Source: Lachnospiraceae bacterium
GTDB taxonomy: Bacteria > Bacillota > Clostridia > Lachnospirales > Lachnospiraceae
Assembly: GCA_017453065.1 (NCBI GenBank)
Contig: JAFTKW010000011.1
Location: 1 to 64,000, forward strand
DNA length: 64,000 nt
Direction of reading: 5' to 3'
The notes under the pieces are model-generated. The model saw only the letters and a program-made list of their open reading frames with translations. It did not search any database and was not told the origin of the DNA. Positions 42,266-50,804 of this stretch are shown piece after piece. Positions within the stretch are counted from its first letter, which is position 1. The number at the start of each line of letters is the position of its first letter. Position numbers and translations under genes: made by a program.

Positions 42266-43447
42266 TTACTGCTCCTTCGCTTGTTCCTTACGAAGTTTCT
42301 CCACAAAGTGCTGCATTCTTCCCATGGCAACCTTCAAGTTCTCCAATGAATATGCATAGGAAATACGAAGGAAGCCTTCTCCGCTATCACCGAAAGCAGT
42401 TCCTGGTACTGCCGCCACTTTTTCCTCCTCAAGGAATCGGGTAGCGAACTCATCACTGGTCATTCCGAACTCTTTAATACATGGGAATACATAAAATGCT
42501 CCATAAGGCTCAAAACACTCCAGTCCCATCTCTTTGAAGGTATGCATCAGATAACGTCTACGGCGATTGTACTCTTCGCGCATCATCTTCACATCTTCAT
42601 CGCCATTTCTAAGCGCATCAATGGCAGCATACTGGCTGGTAGTTGGTGCACACATAATCGCGAACTGATGAATCTTGGTCATCTGTTCCAAGATAACTCT
42701 AGGCCCACATGCGTAACCTAGTCTCCATCCAGTCATAGCATACGCCTTGGAAAAACCGTTAATCAAAATCGTTCTCTCCTGCATGCCTGGAAGACTTGCG
42801 ATAGAAACATGATCACCCTTGTAGGACAGTTCAGCATAGATTTCATCAGACATGACAAATATGTCATGTTTAATGATGACTTCTGCAATAGCCTCCAAAT
42901 CGCTCTTCTCCATAATAGCACCAGTTGGATTGTTAGGATAAGGCAAAATCAGTACCTTGGTTTTGTCTGTAATAGCTTCTTCAAGTTCTTTGGCAGTAAG
43001 ACGGAATTCATTTTCTGCTTTTAGGTTGATGATTACAGGAACACCACCTGCCAAGACAGTACATGGCTCATAGGAAACATAACTAGGCTGTGGTATCAGC
43101 ACTTCATCCCCTGGATTGAGCATTGCACGAAGGCCAATATCAATTGCCTCTGAACCACCTACTGTAATCAGAACTTCCTTGGCTGGATCATAGGTAATGT
43201 TCTGTGTTCTCTTTATGTAATTGCAAATCTCTTTTCGAAGTTCCATAAGTCCTGAGTTGGAAGTATAAAAGGTCTTTCCTTTTTCCAAGGACATAATGCC
43301 TTCTGCACGAACATGCCAAGGCGTATCAAAATCGGGCTCACCTACACCAAGAGAGATTGCGTCTTTCATCTCGCTTACGATATCAAAAAACTTTCTGATA
43401 CCAGAAGGCTTGATTTCTACGACTTTGTCTGCAAGGGGATTTCTCAT
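42266..43447 (-). CDS. PLP-dependent aminotransferase, class I/II (PatA/AspC-like)
   Basis: A 393-residue aminotransferase. GVGEPDFDTPWHVR near residue 36, PYPNNPTGA near 170, DEIYAELSY near 202 and the PLP lysine in NGFSKAYAMTGWRLGYACG (near 235) match the aspartate/aromatic/N-acetyl-LL-diaminopimelate aminotransferase group. The substrate is not fixed by sequence. Its ATG overlaps the stop of an Lrp-type regulator gene (ATGA), suggesting the regulator responds to a related amino acid. Confidence 0.92.
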   Translation of the reverse strand: MRNPLADKVVEIKPSGIRKFFDIVSEMKDAISLGVGEPDFDTPWHVRAEGIMSLEKGKTFYTSNSGLMELRKEICNYIKRTQNITYDPAKEVLITVGGSEAIDIGLRAMLNPGDEVLIPQPSYVSYEPCTVLAGGVPVIINLKAENEFRLTAKELEEAITDKTKVLILPYPNNPTGAIMEKSDLEAIAEVIIKHDIFVMSDEIYAELSYKGDHVSIASLPGMQERTILINGFSKAYAMTGWRLGYACGPRVILEQMTKIHQFAIMCAPTTSQYAAIDALRNGDEDVKMMREEYNRRRRYLMHTFKEMGLECFEPYGAFYVFPCIKEFGMTSDEFATRFLEEEKVAAVPGTAFGDSGEGFLRISYAYSLENLKVAMGRMQHFVEKLRKEQAKEQ

Positions 43448-43926
43448 GGTGTCATCAACTCTCTTTCGTCATTTGTTTTGGTTTTGAAGATGGTACCATG
43501 ATCCTTGTACTTTTTCAAAACAAAGTGAGTTGCTGTGCTGAGCACTGCATCCAGCGCAGAAAGTTTTTCGGACACGAAGTTAGATACTTCTTTCAGACTC
43601 TTGCCTTCCAAAATAACCATCAAGTCATATTTGCCAGAAATCAAATATACGCTGCGCACTTCAGAATATCTAAAAATCTTCTCTGCGATGGCATCAAAAC
43701 CCTGACCAGTCTGAGGTGTAACAGATACTTCGATGAGTGCTGTCACCTTCTCGTCAGATGTATTGTCCCAGTTAATCAAAGTGTGATAACCACAGATAAT
43801 ACCTTCGTTTTCCATTTGTGCCATCTCATTGGCAATATCTACTTCTGAAGTTCCCAGCATTGCTGCTAGTTCTTTTAAATCAATACGACTGTTCTTTTCT
43901 AATACTCGTAACAATTCTTCTCTCAT
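43444..43926 (-). CDS. Lrp/AsnC family transcriptional regulator
   Basis: A 160-residue regulator. The N-terminal winged helix is RVLEKNSRIDLKELAAMLGT and the effector-binding RAM domain starts at ALIEVSVTPQTGQGFDAIAEK, with the ligand-site region YLISGKYDLMVILEGK. The start is taken as the ATG at 43926, whose ATGA overlaps the upstream stop and which has GGAGG ten bases upstream; a GTG two codons earlier is possible. It is sandwiched by ATGA overlaps between a PurM-like enzyme gene and an aminotransferase gene, a tight three-gene unit. Confidence 0.92.
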   Translation of the reverse strand: MREELLRVLEKNSRIDLKELAAMLGTSEVDIANEMAQMENEGIICGYHTLINWDNTSDEKVTALIEVSVTPQTGQGFDAIAEKIFRYSEVRSVYLISGKYDLMVILEGKSLKEVSNFVSEKLSALDAVLSTATHFVLKKYKDHGTIFKTKTNDERELMTP

Positions 43927-44924
43927 TTCCACAATTCCTCCATTTTATATATTTCATCTGTCCTTGGTCTGTCCAAGAAACGTGTCTCATCCTCGTTTGT
44001 GACAACCCTGTCATGTCCTTCTGTAATCTTGCCTATTACGGTTGCTGGAATCTGTGCCTGTGCAAGGGCTTCTACCAAAGCCTCGCCGTCCTCCGCAATC
44101 ATAATCAGACTACCACCTGACAGCATTTCATATGGGTTGAGCTGAAAAAATTCACAAATCTCCACAGTTTCCTGCCTGATTGGAATCTTTTTCAGATCTA
44201 CATTTAGTCCAACGCCTGCGCGCTGCGCAACCTCCCAGAGAGCCCTAAAAATCCCTCCTTCGGAAACATCATGCATTCCGCTGACCTTGGACGTGATGGC
44301 GACTGCAGCCTCTGGCACTATGGACATTTGCTGCTTCATGGCCTCTCCCTCATCAATGAGGTACAAAGGATATCTCTCCTTGAGCCTGTCCCGTCCAACC
44401 TTTGCCACCAAGGCAGTTCCTTCTAGTGCTATCCACTTGCTCACCACGATATCCTGCCCTGGCAAAACTTTACCATGTGGGCAAAGAGAGCTGTCTGGTA
44501 TCGCCGCAATACCAGTAACTGCTACATGCATCTGCTTCGTATCTGGGGAAACGTTGGTCTGTCCCCCCATGATGTTCATATTTAAAGATTTGCAAATAAT
44601 CGCCATTTCCTTTGTGTAAGTTTGCAAATCCTGTTCTTCCATTTCTTCTGGCAACAGCAGACTCACCATCACGCCAACGCTCTTTGTAGCCCCCACGCAG
44701 GCAAGATTGTTTGCAACGCGGTGAAAGAGTCTGTACAAATCATCTTTGTCCCTAATCAGAGACTCTTGCATGGAGGAGCACATCTTTTCACCGGAAAAAG
44801 GCTCAAAAATGGCGCAATCTGCCCCTACAGATGCGCCATCAATCATTTTCATGCCTTGATTCAGTTTAATCTGCTTCAGCACAGAGCGATTCAATACACT
44901 CTCTGCCACTTTGCCGATTTTCAT
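43923..44924 (-). CDS. AIR synthase-related (PurM/HypE-like) protein
   Basis: A 333-residue protein of the PurM/HypE/ThiL/SelD ATP-binding superfamily. The N-terminal half holds DGASVGADCAIF and NLACVGATKSVGVMVSLLLPE; the middle has MGGQTNVSPDTKQMHVAVTG and the C-terminal half MHDVSEGGIFRALWEVAQ and LSGGSLIMIA. It is not a typical PurM, HypE or SelD: no neighbouring purine, hydrogenase or selenium genes. Its substrate is unknown. GGAGG precedes the ATG. The following Lrp regulator and aminotransferase genes overlap end to end, so a role in amino acid chemistry is inferred. Confidence 0.82.
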   Translation of the reverse strand: MKIGKVAESVLNRSVLKQIKLNQGMKMIDGASVGADCAIFEPFSGEKMCSSMQESLIRDKDDLYRLFHRVANNLACVGATKSVGVMVSLLLPEEMEEQDLQTYTKEMAIICKSLNMNIMGGQTNVSPDTKQMHVAVTGIAAIPDSSLCPHGKVLPGQDIVVSKWIALEGTALVAKVGRDRLKERYPLYLIDEGEAMKQQMSIVPEAAVAITSKVSGMHDVSEGGIFRALWEVAQRAGVGLNVDLKKIPIRQETVEICEFFQLNPYEMLSGGSLIMIAEDGEALVEALAQAQIPATVIGKITEGHDRVVTNEDETRFLDRPRTDEIYKMEELWK

Positions 44925-44949
44925 ATACTGCCTCCAAGTCTTTTACTTC

Positions 44950-46437
44950 TTAAGGTGTCTGATTTGCAGCTTGTGCTGCTAGCAAGTTTGCCAATACTGT
45001 CTTTACATGGTTGATATCTTGTGTTCCCACTGCAGCCATAATTTCATTGTAAGCTACTGGGTCATCCGTCATCACACCAACCGTTGCGCTTCTAGGAGAA
45101 GCCTTGTACTTACTGGTATTTACGATTTCGCGACTGACTTCCACACCGTCTACTTTGACCACCTTCCAGAGTCTTGCCTTATACCCTACATGCTTACTCT
45201 GAACATCAATATAGCCAAGTGGCTGCTTGCTGTCTATATAGACAAGTTCTGGACCTGGGTCGGTTTCCTCCAGAATTTCTGGAACATACTCCACGGTTCT
45301 GGATGGATCTCTGGTCTCTACACCATAGATTTTGAACACCAACTGTTTGGATTTGGTGGTATATCCCTCAATATATATAGGATGCTCTGTATTGTTGACA
45401 AACTTGAAGTCCTTTCCTGAAGAAGAAGCAATTGCTGCATCCTCAGAAGGCTCCACATAGGAAACTGTCATGGAATGATTGTATCTCTTCGTTACATCCA
45501 ATTCCGCTTCCAGTACTGCTTTATATAAGGTAGTAGATACCTGACAGATTCCTCCGCCAAAGCTGTCTACGCTCTTTCCATTGATATAGGCTCCCGCCTT
45601 AAAATATCCATTTGACTCTCCAAATGGACCAGCTGTCTCAATCATGGAGAACTCTTCCCCTGGGTACAGAGTCAAGCCATTGATGAAACTACATCCAACC
45701 ATCACATTTCCTGATCTATTTTCATTGGATGCTGCAAAGGAGGTTCTAAAACTTCCAAGAACATCTCTTACCAATGCCAGTTCTTCTTCACTGCCCTGTG
45801 GCTGCAAAGTCGTCACCGCCATCTGCAAGGTTTCAGCGTTGTGGTTCCAACCCTCTGTAAAGAAATTGTAAATAGTATTTGTGGAAGCCTCCATCTCCAG
45901 AGCATTGCCTTCTTTGCCTTCCACGGTATAAAACTCATTGCCCTCTTTTCGCAGCATCATATTTACTGCAGGATAATCAAAAGGAACACACTGCTCTGCC
46001 AAGAAGCTTTGAATCAATTCCAAATCCACATCCAACTCCATAGGATATACCTTGTTGGAATGTTCCAAATCCTTCATGGCTTTGTATCTTGCAATCACAT
46101 CTCCCTCAGTTCCAAGGGCAATTGCTTCCTTGACCAATTCACTATTGACCCACTCTAAGCCTAACTGTCCTGGCGTGACAACCACTTCCTGTCCACCACT
46201 GACAATCAATTTGACTTCTAGGTTAGACAGCGCTTCCATATAATCATTCATGGTGCTTTCTATCTCATCCAAGGTCATTCCTGACAAATCAATAATCGGT
46301 TGTTCTTCGGTAATTCCAATCCAGACACCGTTCTTCACACGTCCGTCTTCCTCTGCCGCAACCTGACTTGGTGTCAAACAGAAGCCACATAGTACAATGA
46401 AAGCTGCTGTGAGGTTAAGCAAAGCTTTTTTCATCAA
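44950..46437 (-). CDS. VanW family protein with peptidoglycan-binding-like domain
   Basis: A 495-residue exported protein. A signal peptide (about 1-29, ending SQVAAEE) is followed by two DUF/PG_binding_4-type segments (about 50-200; EVVVTPGQLGLEW) and a VanW domain (about 235-360) with GGGICQVSTTLYKAVLEAEL and RYNHSMTVSYVEP. A disordered-looking C-terminal region ends it. VanW proteins occur in vancomycin clusters and also widely in Firmicutes, and their activity is not established. No van resistance genes adjoin, so this is a general cell-wall protein. GAGAGGAATT precedes the start. Confidence 0.9.
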   Translation of the reverse strand: MMKKALLNLTAAFIVLCGFCLTPSQVAAEEDGRVKNGVWIGITEEQPIIDLSGMTLDEIESTMNDYMEALSNLEVKLIVSGGQEVVVTPGQLGLEWVNSELVKEAIALGTEGDVIARYKAMKDLEHSNKVYPMELDVDLELIQSFLAEQCVPFDYPAVNMMLRKEGNEFYTVEGKEGNALEMEASTNTIYNFFTEGWNHNAETLQMAVTTLQPQGSEEELALVRDVLGSFRTSFAASNENRSGNVMVGCSFINGLTLYPGEEFSMIETAGPFGESNGYFKAGAYINGKSVDSFGGGICQVSTTLYKAVLEAELDVTKRYNHSMTVSYVEPSEDAAIASSSGKDFKFVNNTEHPIYIEGYTTKSKQLVFKIYGVETRDPSRTVEYVPEILEETDPGPELVYIDSKQPLGYIDVQSKHVGYKARLWKVVKVDGVEVSREIVNTSKYKASPRSATVGVMTDDPVAYNEIMAAVGTQDINHVKTVLANLLAAQAANQTP

Positions 46438-46516
46438 ATTAATTCCTCTCTAAAAAAACACACTACATTTACAGTCCAAGTTTCTTCCTATATAATAAGA
46501 CATATAGGATTTGTCT

Positions 46517-46618
46517 TTAGAGTACAACGTAGGATAACACTGGAACCACCATTGCAATCACCAAAATGATTACGATTACAGCCGCGATTACCCTTCTGTG
46601 TTTGTTCATGTTAAACAT
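46517..46618 (-). CDS. 33-residue single-pass membrane microprotein
   Basis: The ORF reads from MFNMNKHRRVIAAVIVIILV to a TAA at 46517-46519. A positively charged N-terminus (KHRR) precedes a hydrophobic segment (about 10-30), so it should sit in the membrane with the N-terminus inside. AGGAAGG lies about eleven bases upstream of the ATG. Similar short proteins with an 'MNKHRR' start followed by a transmembrane segment occur, as I recall, in Lachnospiraceae, but I know no function. It lies between the VanW gene and a divergent gene. Confidence 0.6.
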   Translation of the reverse strand: MFNMNKHRRVIAAVIVIILVIAMVVPVLSYVVL

Positions 46619-46701
46619 GCTCTACCAATCCTTCCTACCCCATCATGGCGAATCACCAATGGGTGCACAATCAATTAAAACTACTGAAAGGATATTATAA
46701 T

Positions 46702-47319
46702 ATGCTTTTATACATTTTGGCAAGTTTAATTATCCTCTGTATGCTGATTGCATACGAGAATAAAAAGCACGAAAAACAAGAAAAAGACAAGATTGCCGCC
46801 TTTTGGGAGCGTGAGCGCATGGCCAACCACGTCCGCAGGAAACCGCTGGATGATTTGGACTATATTTCCATCCCCTTTGACAGCCTTCCTTTTGATGTCC
46901 TGAAAGAGGATGAAAAGGTTGCCGAATGCCATCAGCAGCTTCGTACCTTAAGTGAACTAAAAATAGTCAATTTCACAGGTATTTCCAACACAGATTTAAA
47001 GCTTCAATATGGCACCGCCAACATCACTTTGCTTTCGGAATATGATCAAAACTTTACCGTCTTAGCCCGCACCCTTCAGACCTGGGCCAAGCTACTCTAT
47101 GAACATGGTTTCGAAACAGAGACCCGTCAAATACTGGAATATGCCATTTCCATCAAAACCGATGTCAGCAAAAGCTACTACCTTTTGGCTCACATCTATG
47201 AAAGACAAGGCGAAGTATCCAAAATAAAGAACCTGATTCAAGTAGCAGAAAACTTAAATTCTGTTCTCTCTACTACAATCGTCCGTACTTTGCAAGAACC
47301 TGGTCCGTATATCGACTAG
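46702..47319 (+). CDS. Membrane-anchored protein of unknown function
   Basis: A 205-residue protein with an N-terminal membrane anchor (LLYILASLIILCMLIAY, residues 2-18) and a cytoplasmic, helical domain. The C-terminal portion (about 120-195) has two helix-turn-helix-like repeats resembling TPR (AKLLYEHGFETETRQILEYA, YYLLAHIYERQGEVSKIKNL). The start at MLLYIL is chosen because AAAGGA lies ten bases upstream; an earlier ATG adds 19 hydrophilic residues. Its last 47 bases overlap the end of the converging exonuclease gene. Confidence 0.7.
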   Translation: MLLYILASLIILCMLIAYENKKHEKQEKDKIAAFWERERMANHVRRKPLDDLDYISIPFDSLPFDVLKEDEKVAECHQQLRTLSELKIVNFTGISNTDLKLQYGTANITLLSEYDQNFTVLARTLQTWAKLLYEHGFETETRQILEYAISIKTDVSKSYYLLAHIYERQGEVSKIKNLIQVAENLNSVLSTTIVRTLQEPGPYID

Positions 47320-48016
47320 CTTCACTTCTAGTCATCTGCTCTGGAGCTATTTCTGGATTCAGTTTATGCTGTGCAATCAACTTATATAACCGCTCCACCT
47401 GCGCCTTTGTGGCAGGAGTATCGCGTTTTACCTGAAAAAGAAGATTTCCCGCAAGGAAATCTTTTTTTGTTTCCTCGGTGGCAAAATTTTCCTTTAGCTT
47501 GTGATACAGCGCTACCGTTGCTTTGGCATCCTCCAAGGCTCTATGCGCTTTGTGTGGAATTTCATAGTGCTTGCACAAAAAGTCCAAACTCCTACTCTCA
47601 AGATTCGGCAAAAACTTGCGCGCAATCTTCAGCGTATCTACTCCAAGTCTTTCAAACTTAAGTTTCTGATCTACTGCTGCCTTTTTCAAAAAAGAATAAT
47701 CAAAAAGAATGCTATGTCCAAGTAGCACATCTTCACCTACAAATTCTAGTACGCTAGGCAATATCTCAGTGATATCCTTTGCTCCCTCTAAGTCCTTAGG
47801 GTCTATGCCAGTCAACTGCTGTATTCGCTCTTCCAAAGGCCTATGTGGATTTACAAAGGTTTCAAAGGTATCCACCACTTCTCCCTTTACTACTTTCACA
47901 GCTCCAATCTCTATGATTTTGTCTTTCTTAGGATTTAAGCCTGTGGTCTCTAAATCTATGCACACAAAGCTTTCCACCATCTCTAGCCGACTCTCCATCA
48001 ATTCACTTTCATCCAT
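47273..48016 (-). CDS. DnaQ/PolC-type 3'-5' exonuclease
   Basis: A 247-residue DEDDh exonuclease. Exo I FVCIDLETTGLNP, Exo II LLGHSILFDYSFL and Exo III HRALEDAKATVALYH are all present. Such stand-alone proteins resemble DNA polymerase III epsilon or the PolC exonuclease domain, and may proofread or trim DNA or RNA. A C-terminal tail of about 60 residues after the domain is unassigned. The start overlaps the radical SAM gene by 19 bases and the end overlaps a converging gene by 47 bases. Confidence 0.93.
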   Translation of the reverse strand: MDESELMESRLEMVESFVCIDLETTGLNPKKDKIIEIGAVKVVKGEVVDTFETFVNPHRPLEERIQQLTGIDPKDLEGAKDITEILPSVLEFVGEDVLLGHSILFDYSFLKKAAVDQKLKFERLGVDTLKIARKFLPNLESRSLDFLCKHYEIPHKAHRALEDAKATVALYHKLKENFATEETKKDFLAGNLLFQVKRDTPATKAQVERLYKLIAQHKLNPEIAPEQMTRSEASRYTDQVLAKYGRL

Positions 48017-49806
48017 CTCGCCTCAAAGTTCAATGGATTCCTTTCTTTATAGTCGAACAATACCAGCACCGGCTTAGGCAAAGCCTGTACCTCTACCAAA
48101 AATTCTTTTCCCTCTCCTACCCTTTGAGCGCTCTCCCAAACAGGATAGTAAAATGGCTCTAAATGAGTCATCTTGGCCAGTTGCTTTCTGTCATACTCTT
48201 GGTAAGTTGGAAGGTAGGTACGTTTCTCTTCCTCCTGAAGATAAAACTCCCTACTTTCTTCCTTGAACACACTAAGTTCTTTGGCAAAAGTAGGTCTGCT
48301 CTTTAAATTCTCTCTCAAATACAAGTCAAAAGTCAGCGCTTCTTTGTATAGTTCCGATCTCTCCCCATCTACATCTGTAGCAAAATCCAGTAGTACCTGA
48401 TAACGGTAGCTTCTAGATGGACTATTTATAAAATAGCCCTTGGTTTCATAGAACTGAGCAAGCGCCTCATACATCTGAAAAGCACTTTCAAATACCTGCT
48501 CTAAATAAGGTAGCGTATGCGTGAACTGGTTGCTGTTGTAGTAAAGCTCCACCATCTCTTCTACACGCTTTAGCTTCAGCATCTGCTCATAGCTAAGCCA
48601 CTTGGTATAAAGCACCTCATACGGTGGCAAGCTGCCATACACTAGTCCGTACTCCTGTGCCATCTCCTCCATATAGGAGCCTTTGAGCACTTTTAAAAAT
48701 CCCAGCTGTAACTGCTCAGGCTTCATACCATAGACACGGTCAAAAGATTTCCCAAAACTTTCATAATCCTCGTATGGCAACCCTGCAATCAAATCCAAAT
48801 GCAAGTGGATATTGTTTGCCTCACTAAGCTTTGCCACCACCTGCTCTAGGTGATCTATATCCATCACTCTTCGAATTTCTTTTAGGGTTTGAGGATTGCT
48901 GGTCTGTACCCCGATTTCGAGCTGCACTAGCCCTGGGCGCATCTGAGACAGCAATTCTATCTCATCCTCCTTCAGAAGATCCGCTGCAATCTCGAAATGG
49001 AAGTTTGTGACACCATTGTCATGTTCTAATATATAGCTCCATATCGCCATGGCATGGTTGTGATTACAGTTAAATGTTCTATCCACAAATTTAACCTGAG
49101 GTACTTTGTGATCCAGGAAAAACTGCAACTCCTTTTTCACAATTTCTATATCTCTAAGGCGTACCGTTTTGTCTATGGAGGAAAGGCAATAGCTACATCT
49201 AAAAGGGCAACCTCTGCTAGATTCATAATAAATAATACGGTTTTCAAAAGGTTTTAAGTCATCATACAAAAAAGGTACCTTTGACAAATCTGTCAGTCCT
49301 CTAGGTACGGTGGCTCCTGAAGAAAGAACCAAACCCGCAATCTGACTCAGTTCTTCCGTTTCTATTGTTCCTGCCTTTGTCTGTTCCCCTTTCGTATTAC
49401 ACTTGAGGTTCTCAAGATTTACATAATACGAAAGCAATTGGCGAAAGGTCTCCTCGCCTTCCCCCACCATAATACCTGTCACCATGGGATATTTGTCGAG
49501 AAGCTTCGGACCATCAAAGGAAACCTCTGGTCCGCCTAACCAGATTGGCATCTTTGGAAGCAGCTTGTGTATCTCTACCACCAACTGCTGAATCACCGTC
49601 CAGTTCCAGATATAGCAGGAAAATCCTATGACATCTGGCTTTTGTTTATAAATATCTCCCAATATATCACCAACGGTCTGATTGATGGTATATTCTGCGA
49701 TTTCTACATGTTTCGCTAATTCCTCCCCCACATAGCCTCTTAGGCTGTATACCGCTGGATTGGAATGTATGTATTTGGCATTTACTGCTGTCAGCAGAAA
49801 TTTCAT
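47998..49806 (-). CDS. B12-binding-domain radical SAM protein with a DUF4080-type C-terminus
   Basis: A 602-residue enzyme. The N-terminal ~150 residues are a Rossmann domain like the cobalamin-binding fold (DILGDIYKQKPDVIGFSCYI, MPIWLGGPEVSFDGPK), though no DxHxxG is obvious. The radical SAM core has SSRGCPFRCSYCLSSIDKT near 195-213 (C-x3-C-x2-C for the 4Fe-4S cluster) and a TIM barrel to about 430. The C-terminal part, with a coiled segment and YLPTYQEYDRKQLAKM, resembles DUF4080. Function unknown. The exonuclease gene overlaps its end. AGGAGAG precedes the ATG. Confidence 0.9.
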   Translation of the reverse strand: MKFLLTAVNAKYIHSNPAVYSLRGYVGEELAKHVEIAEYTINQTVGDILGDIYKQKPDVIGFSCYIWNWTVIQQLVVEIHKLLPKMPIWLGGPEVSFDGPKLLDKYPMVTGIMVGEGEETFRQLLSYYVNLENLKCNTKGEQTKAGTIETEELSQIAGLVLSSGATVPRGLTDLSKVPFLYDDLKPFENRIIYYESSRGCPFRCSYCLSSIDKTVRLRDIEIVKKELQFFLDHKVPQVKFVDRTFNCNHNHAMAIWSYILEHDNGVTNFHFEIAADLLKEDEIELLSQMRPGLVQLEIGVQTSNPQTLKEIRRVMDIDHLEQVVAKLSEANNIHLHLDLIAGLPYEDYESFGKSFDRVYGMKPEQLQLGFLKVLKGSYMEEMAQEYGLVYGSLPPYEVLYTKWLSYEQMLKLKRVEEMVELYYNSNQFTHTLPYLEQVFESAFQMYEALAQFYETKGYFINSPSRSYRYQVLLDFATDVDGERSELYKEALTFDLYLRENLKSRPTFAKELSVFKEESREFYLQEEEKRTYLPTYQEYDRKQLAKMTHLEPFYYPVWESAQRVGEGKEFLVEVQALPKPVLVLFDYKERNPLNFEARWMKVN

Positions 49807-49832
49807 AGTTTTCTCTCCTGTTTTCTAAAGAG

Positions 49833-50690
49833 TTATTCAATACCAAGGTCTTTGGCCACTTCTTCCCACACGTTCTCTGGCACCTGTGGAATGGGCAGAC
49901 CTGATTTGCGCGTGGCTTCGACCACGCATTTGAAAAAGTAATTTACGCCAGTGCGAAGAGTCTTCACTGTGGCTCTGGCAAGCACATAACCTTCGGCTGC
50001 CATTCCGCTCTCTTCAAAATCCTTTAGAAAGCTTTTCAAATCATAGGCTATGCTCATAAGCTGCACCTTCCATTGCCCTTCTGTTCCTTCCAATATGGCA
50101 AAAGGCGCTCTGCCTCCTATGCCATCGATAGCCATACCTAGTGCTCCAGGATTTATATAGGTTTTGTTGTAGAGCTGTGCTATCTCCTGTCTATGCGTAT
50201 GTCCTCCTATCAGATAAGGTGCTGTCAAAGACTTCATATTCTTGGCATGCATACCTGGGTCTTCCATAAAATTGCATCTGGTATCTGTTGGCGATCCATG
50301 ACAGATCAATATCTCTGGTAAGCCCTTATATTGCAAGTTTCTAGTCAGAGGAAGTTTTTCCATGAAATCCACAATTTCAGGAGTCAATCTCTGTGCCACA
50401 AACTGAAGCATTCCACTTGCAGAGCTAGGCTTCCAGCCCTGAGAACTCTTAATATTGTTTAGCAAATATTCTTCTCTGTTTCCCACTACAAAATGTGTCG
50501 GATATTTCTCGCTCATATCCTTTAGCATCTGCATAACTCTCTGGGGGTCTGGACCGTCTGTAAAATAGTCTCCCAGGCATAGAATCTCATCTATTCCCTC
50601 TCCCTCTTCCTGCAGGGCTTCTATATATTCCCAAAAGGCTTCCAACGCTTTGTAATTTCCATGTATATCGCTAATTACTGCCAACTTCAT
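49833..50690 (-). CDS. Calcineurin-like metallophosphoesterase (YfcE/MPP family)
   Basis: A 285-residue phosphoesterase. The metal ligands are in VISDIHGNYKAL (D-x-H, near 5-12), CLGDYFTDGPDP (G-D), VGNREEYL (G-N-R-E), and ILICHGSP and GGHTHRQ. It probably hydrolyses phosphodiesters, nucleotides or phosphoproteins; the substrate is unknown. The C-terminal ~90 residues after the metal-binding core are family-typical. AGAGGG precedes the ATG, and it lies 26 bases upstream of the radical SAM gene. Confidence 0.92.
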   Translation of the reverse strand: MKLAVISDIHGNYKALEAFWEYIEALQEEGEGIDEILCLGDYFTDGPDPQRVMQMLKDMSEKYPTHFVVGNREEYLLNNIKSSQGWKPSSASGMLQFVAQRLTPEIVDFMEKLPLTRNLQYKGLPEILICHGSPTDTRCNFMEDPGMHAKNMKSLTAPYLIGGHTHRQEIAQLYNKTYINPGALGMAIDGIGGRAPFAILEGTEGQWKVQLMSIAYDLKSFLKDFEESGMAAEGYVLARATVKTLRTGVNYFFKCVVEATRKSGLPIPQVPENVWEEVAKDLGIE

Positions 50691-50749
50691 CTTGTTTTCC
50701 CTCTAGCCAAAACAATGGTTTATCTTATCTATTTTACCACGCTATTACA

Positions 50750-50791
50750 AAAGGCTACAAGAGAAGGTTTCGCCTTCTTTTGTAGCCCTTT
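50750..50791 (-). terminator. Terminator of galT
   Basis: GGCTACAA...AGAAGG and CCTTCT...TTGTAGCC form a stem of about 15 pairs around TTTCG, followed on the minus strand by TTTTG. It lies 14 bases past the galT stop. Confidence 0.85.
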
Positions 50792-50804
50792 CAAAGGTAC
50801 AATC

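Noticed and set aside
44950-46437. Vancomycin resistance locus based on the VanW protein
   Set aside because: No vanH, vanA/B-type ligase, vanX or two-component genes nearby; VanW-domain proteins are common in sensitive Firmicutes.
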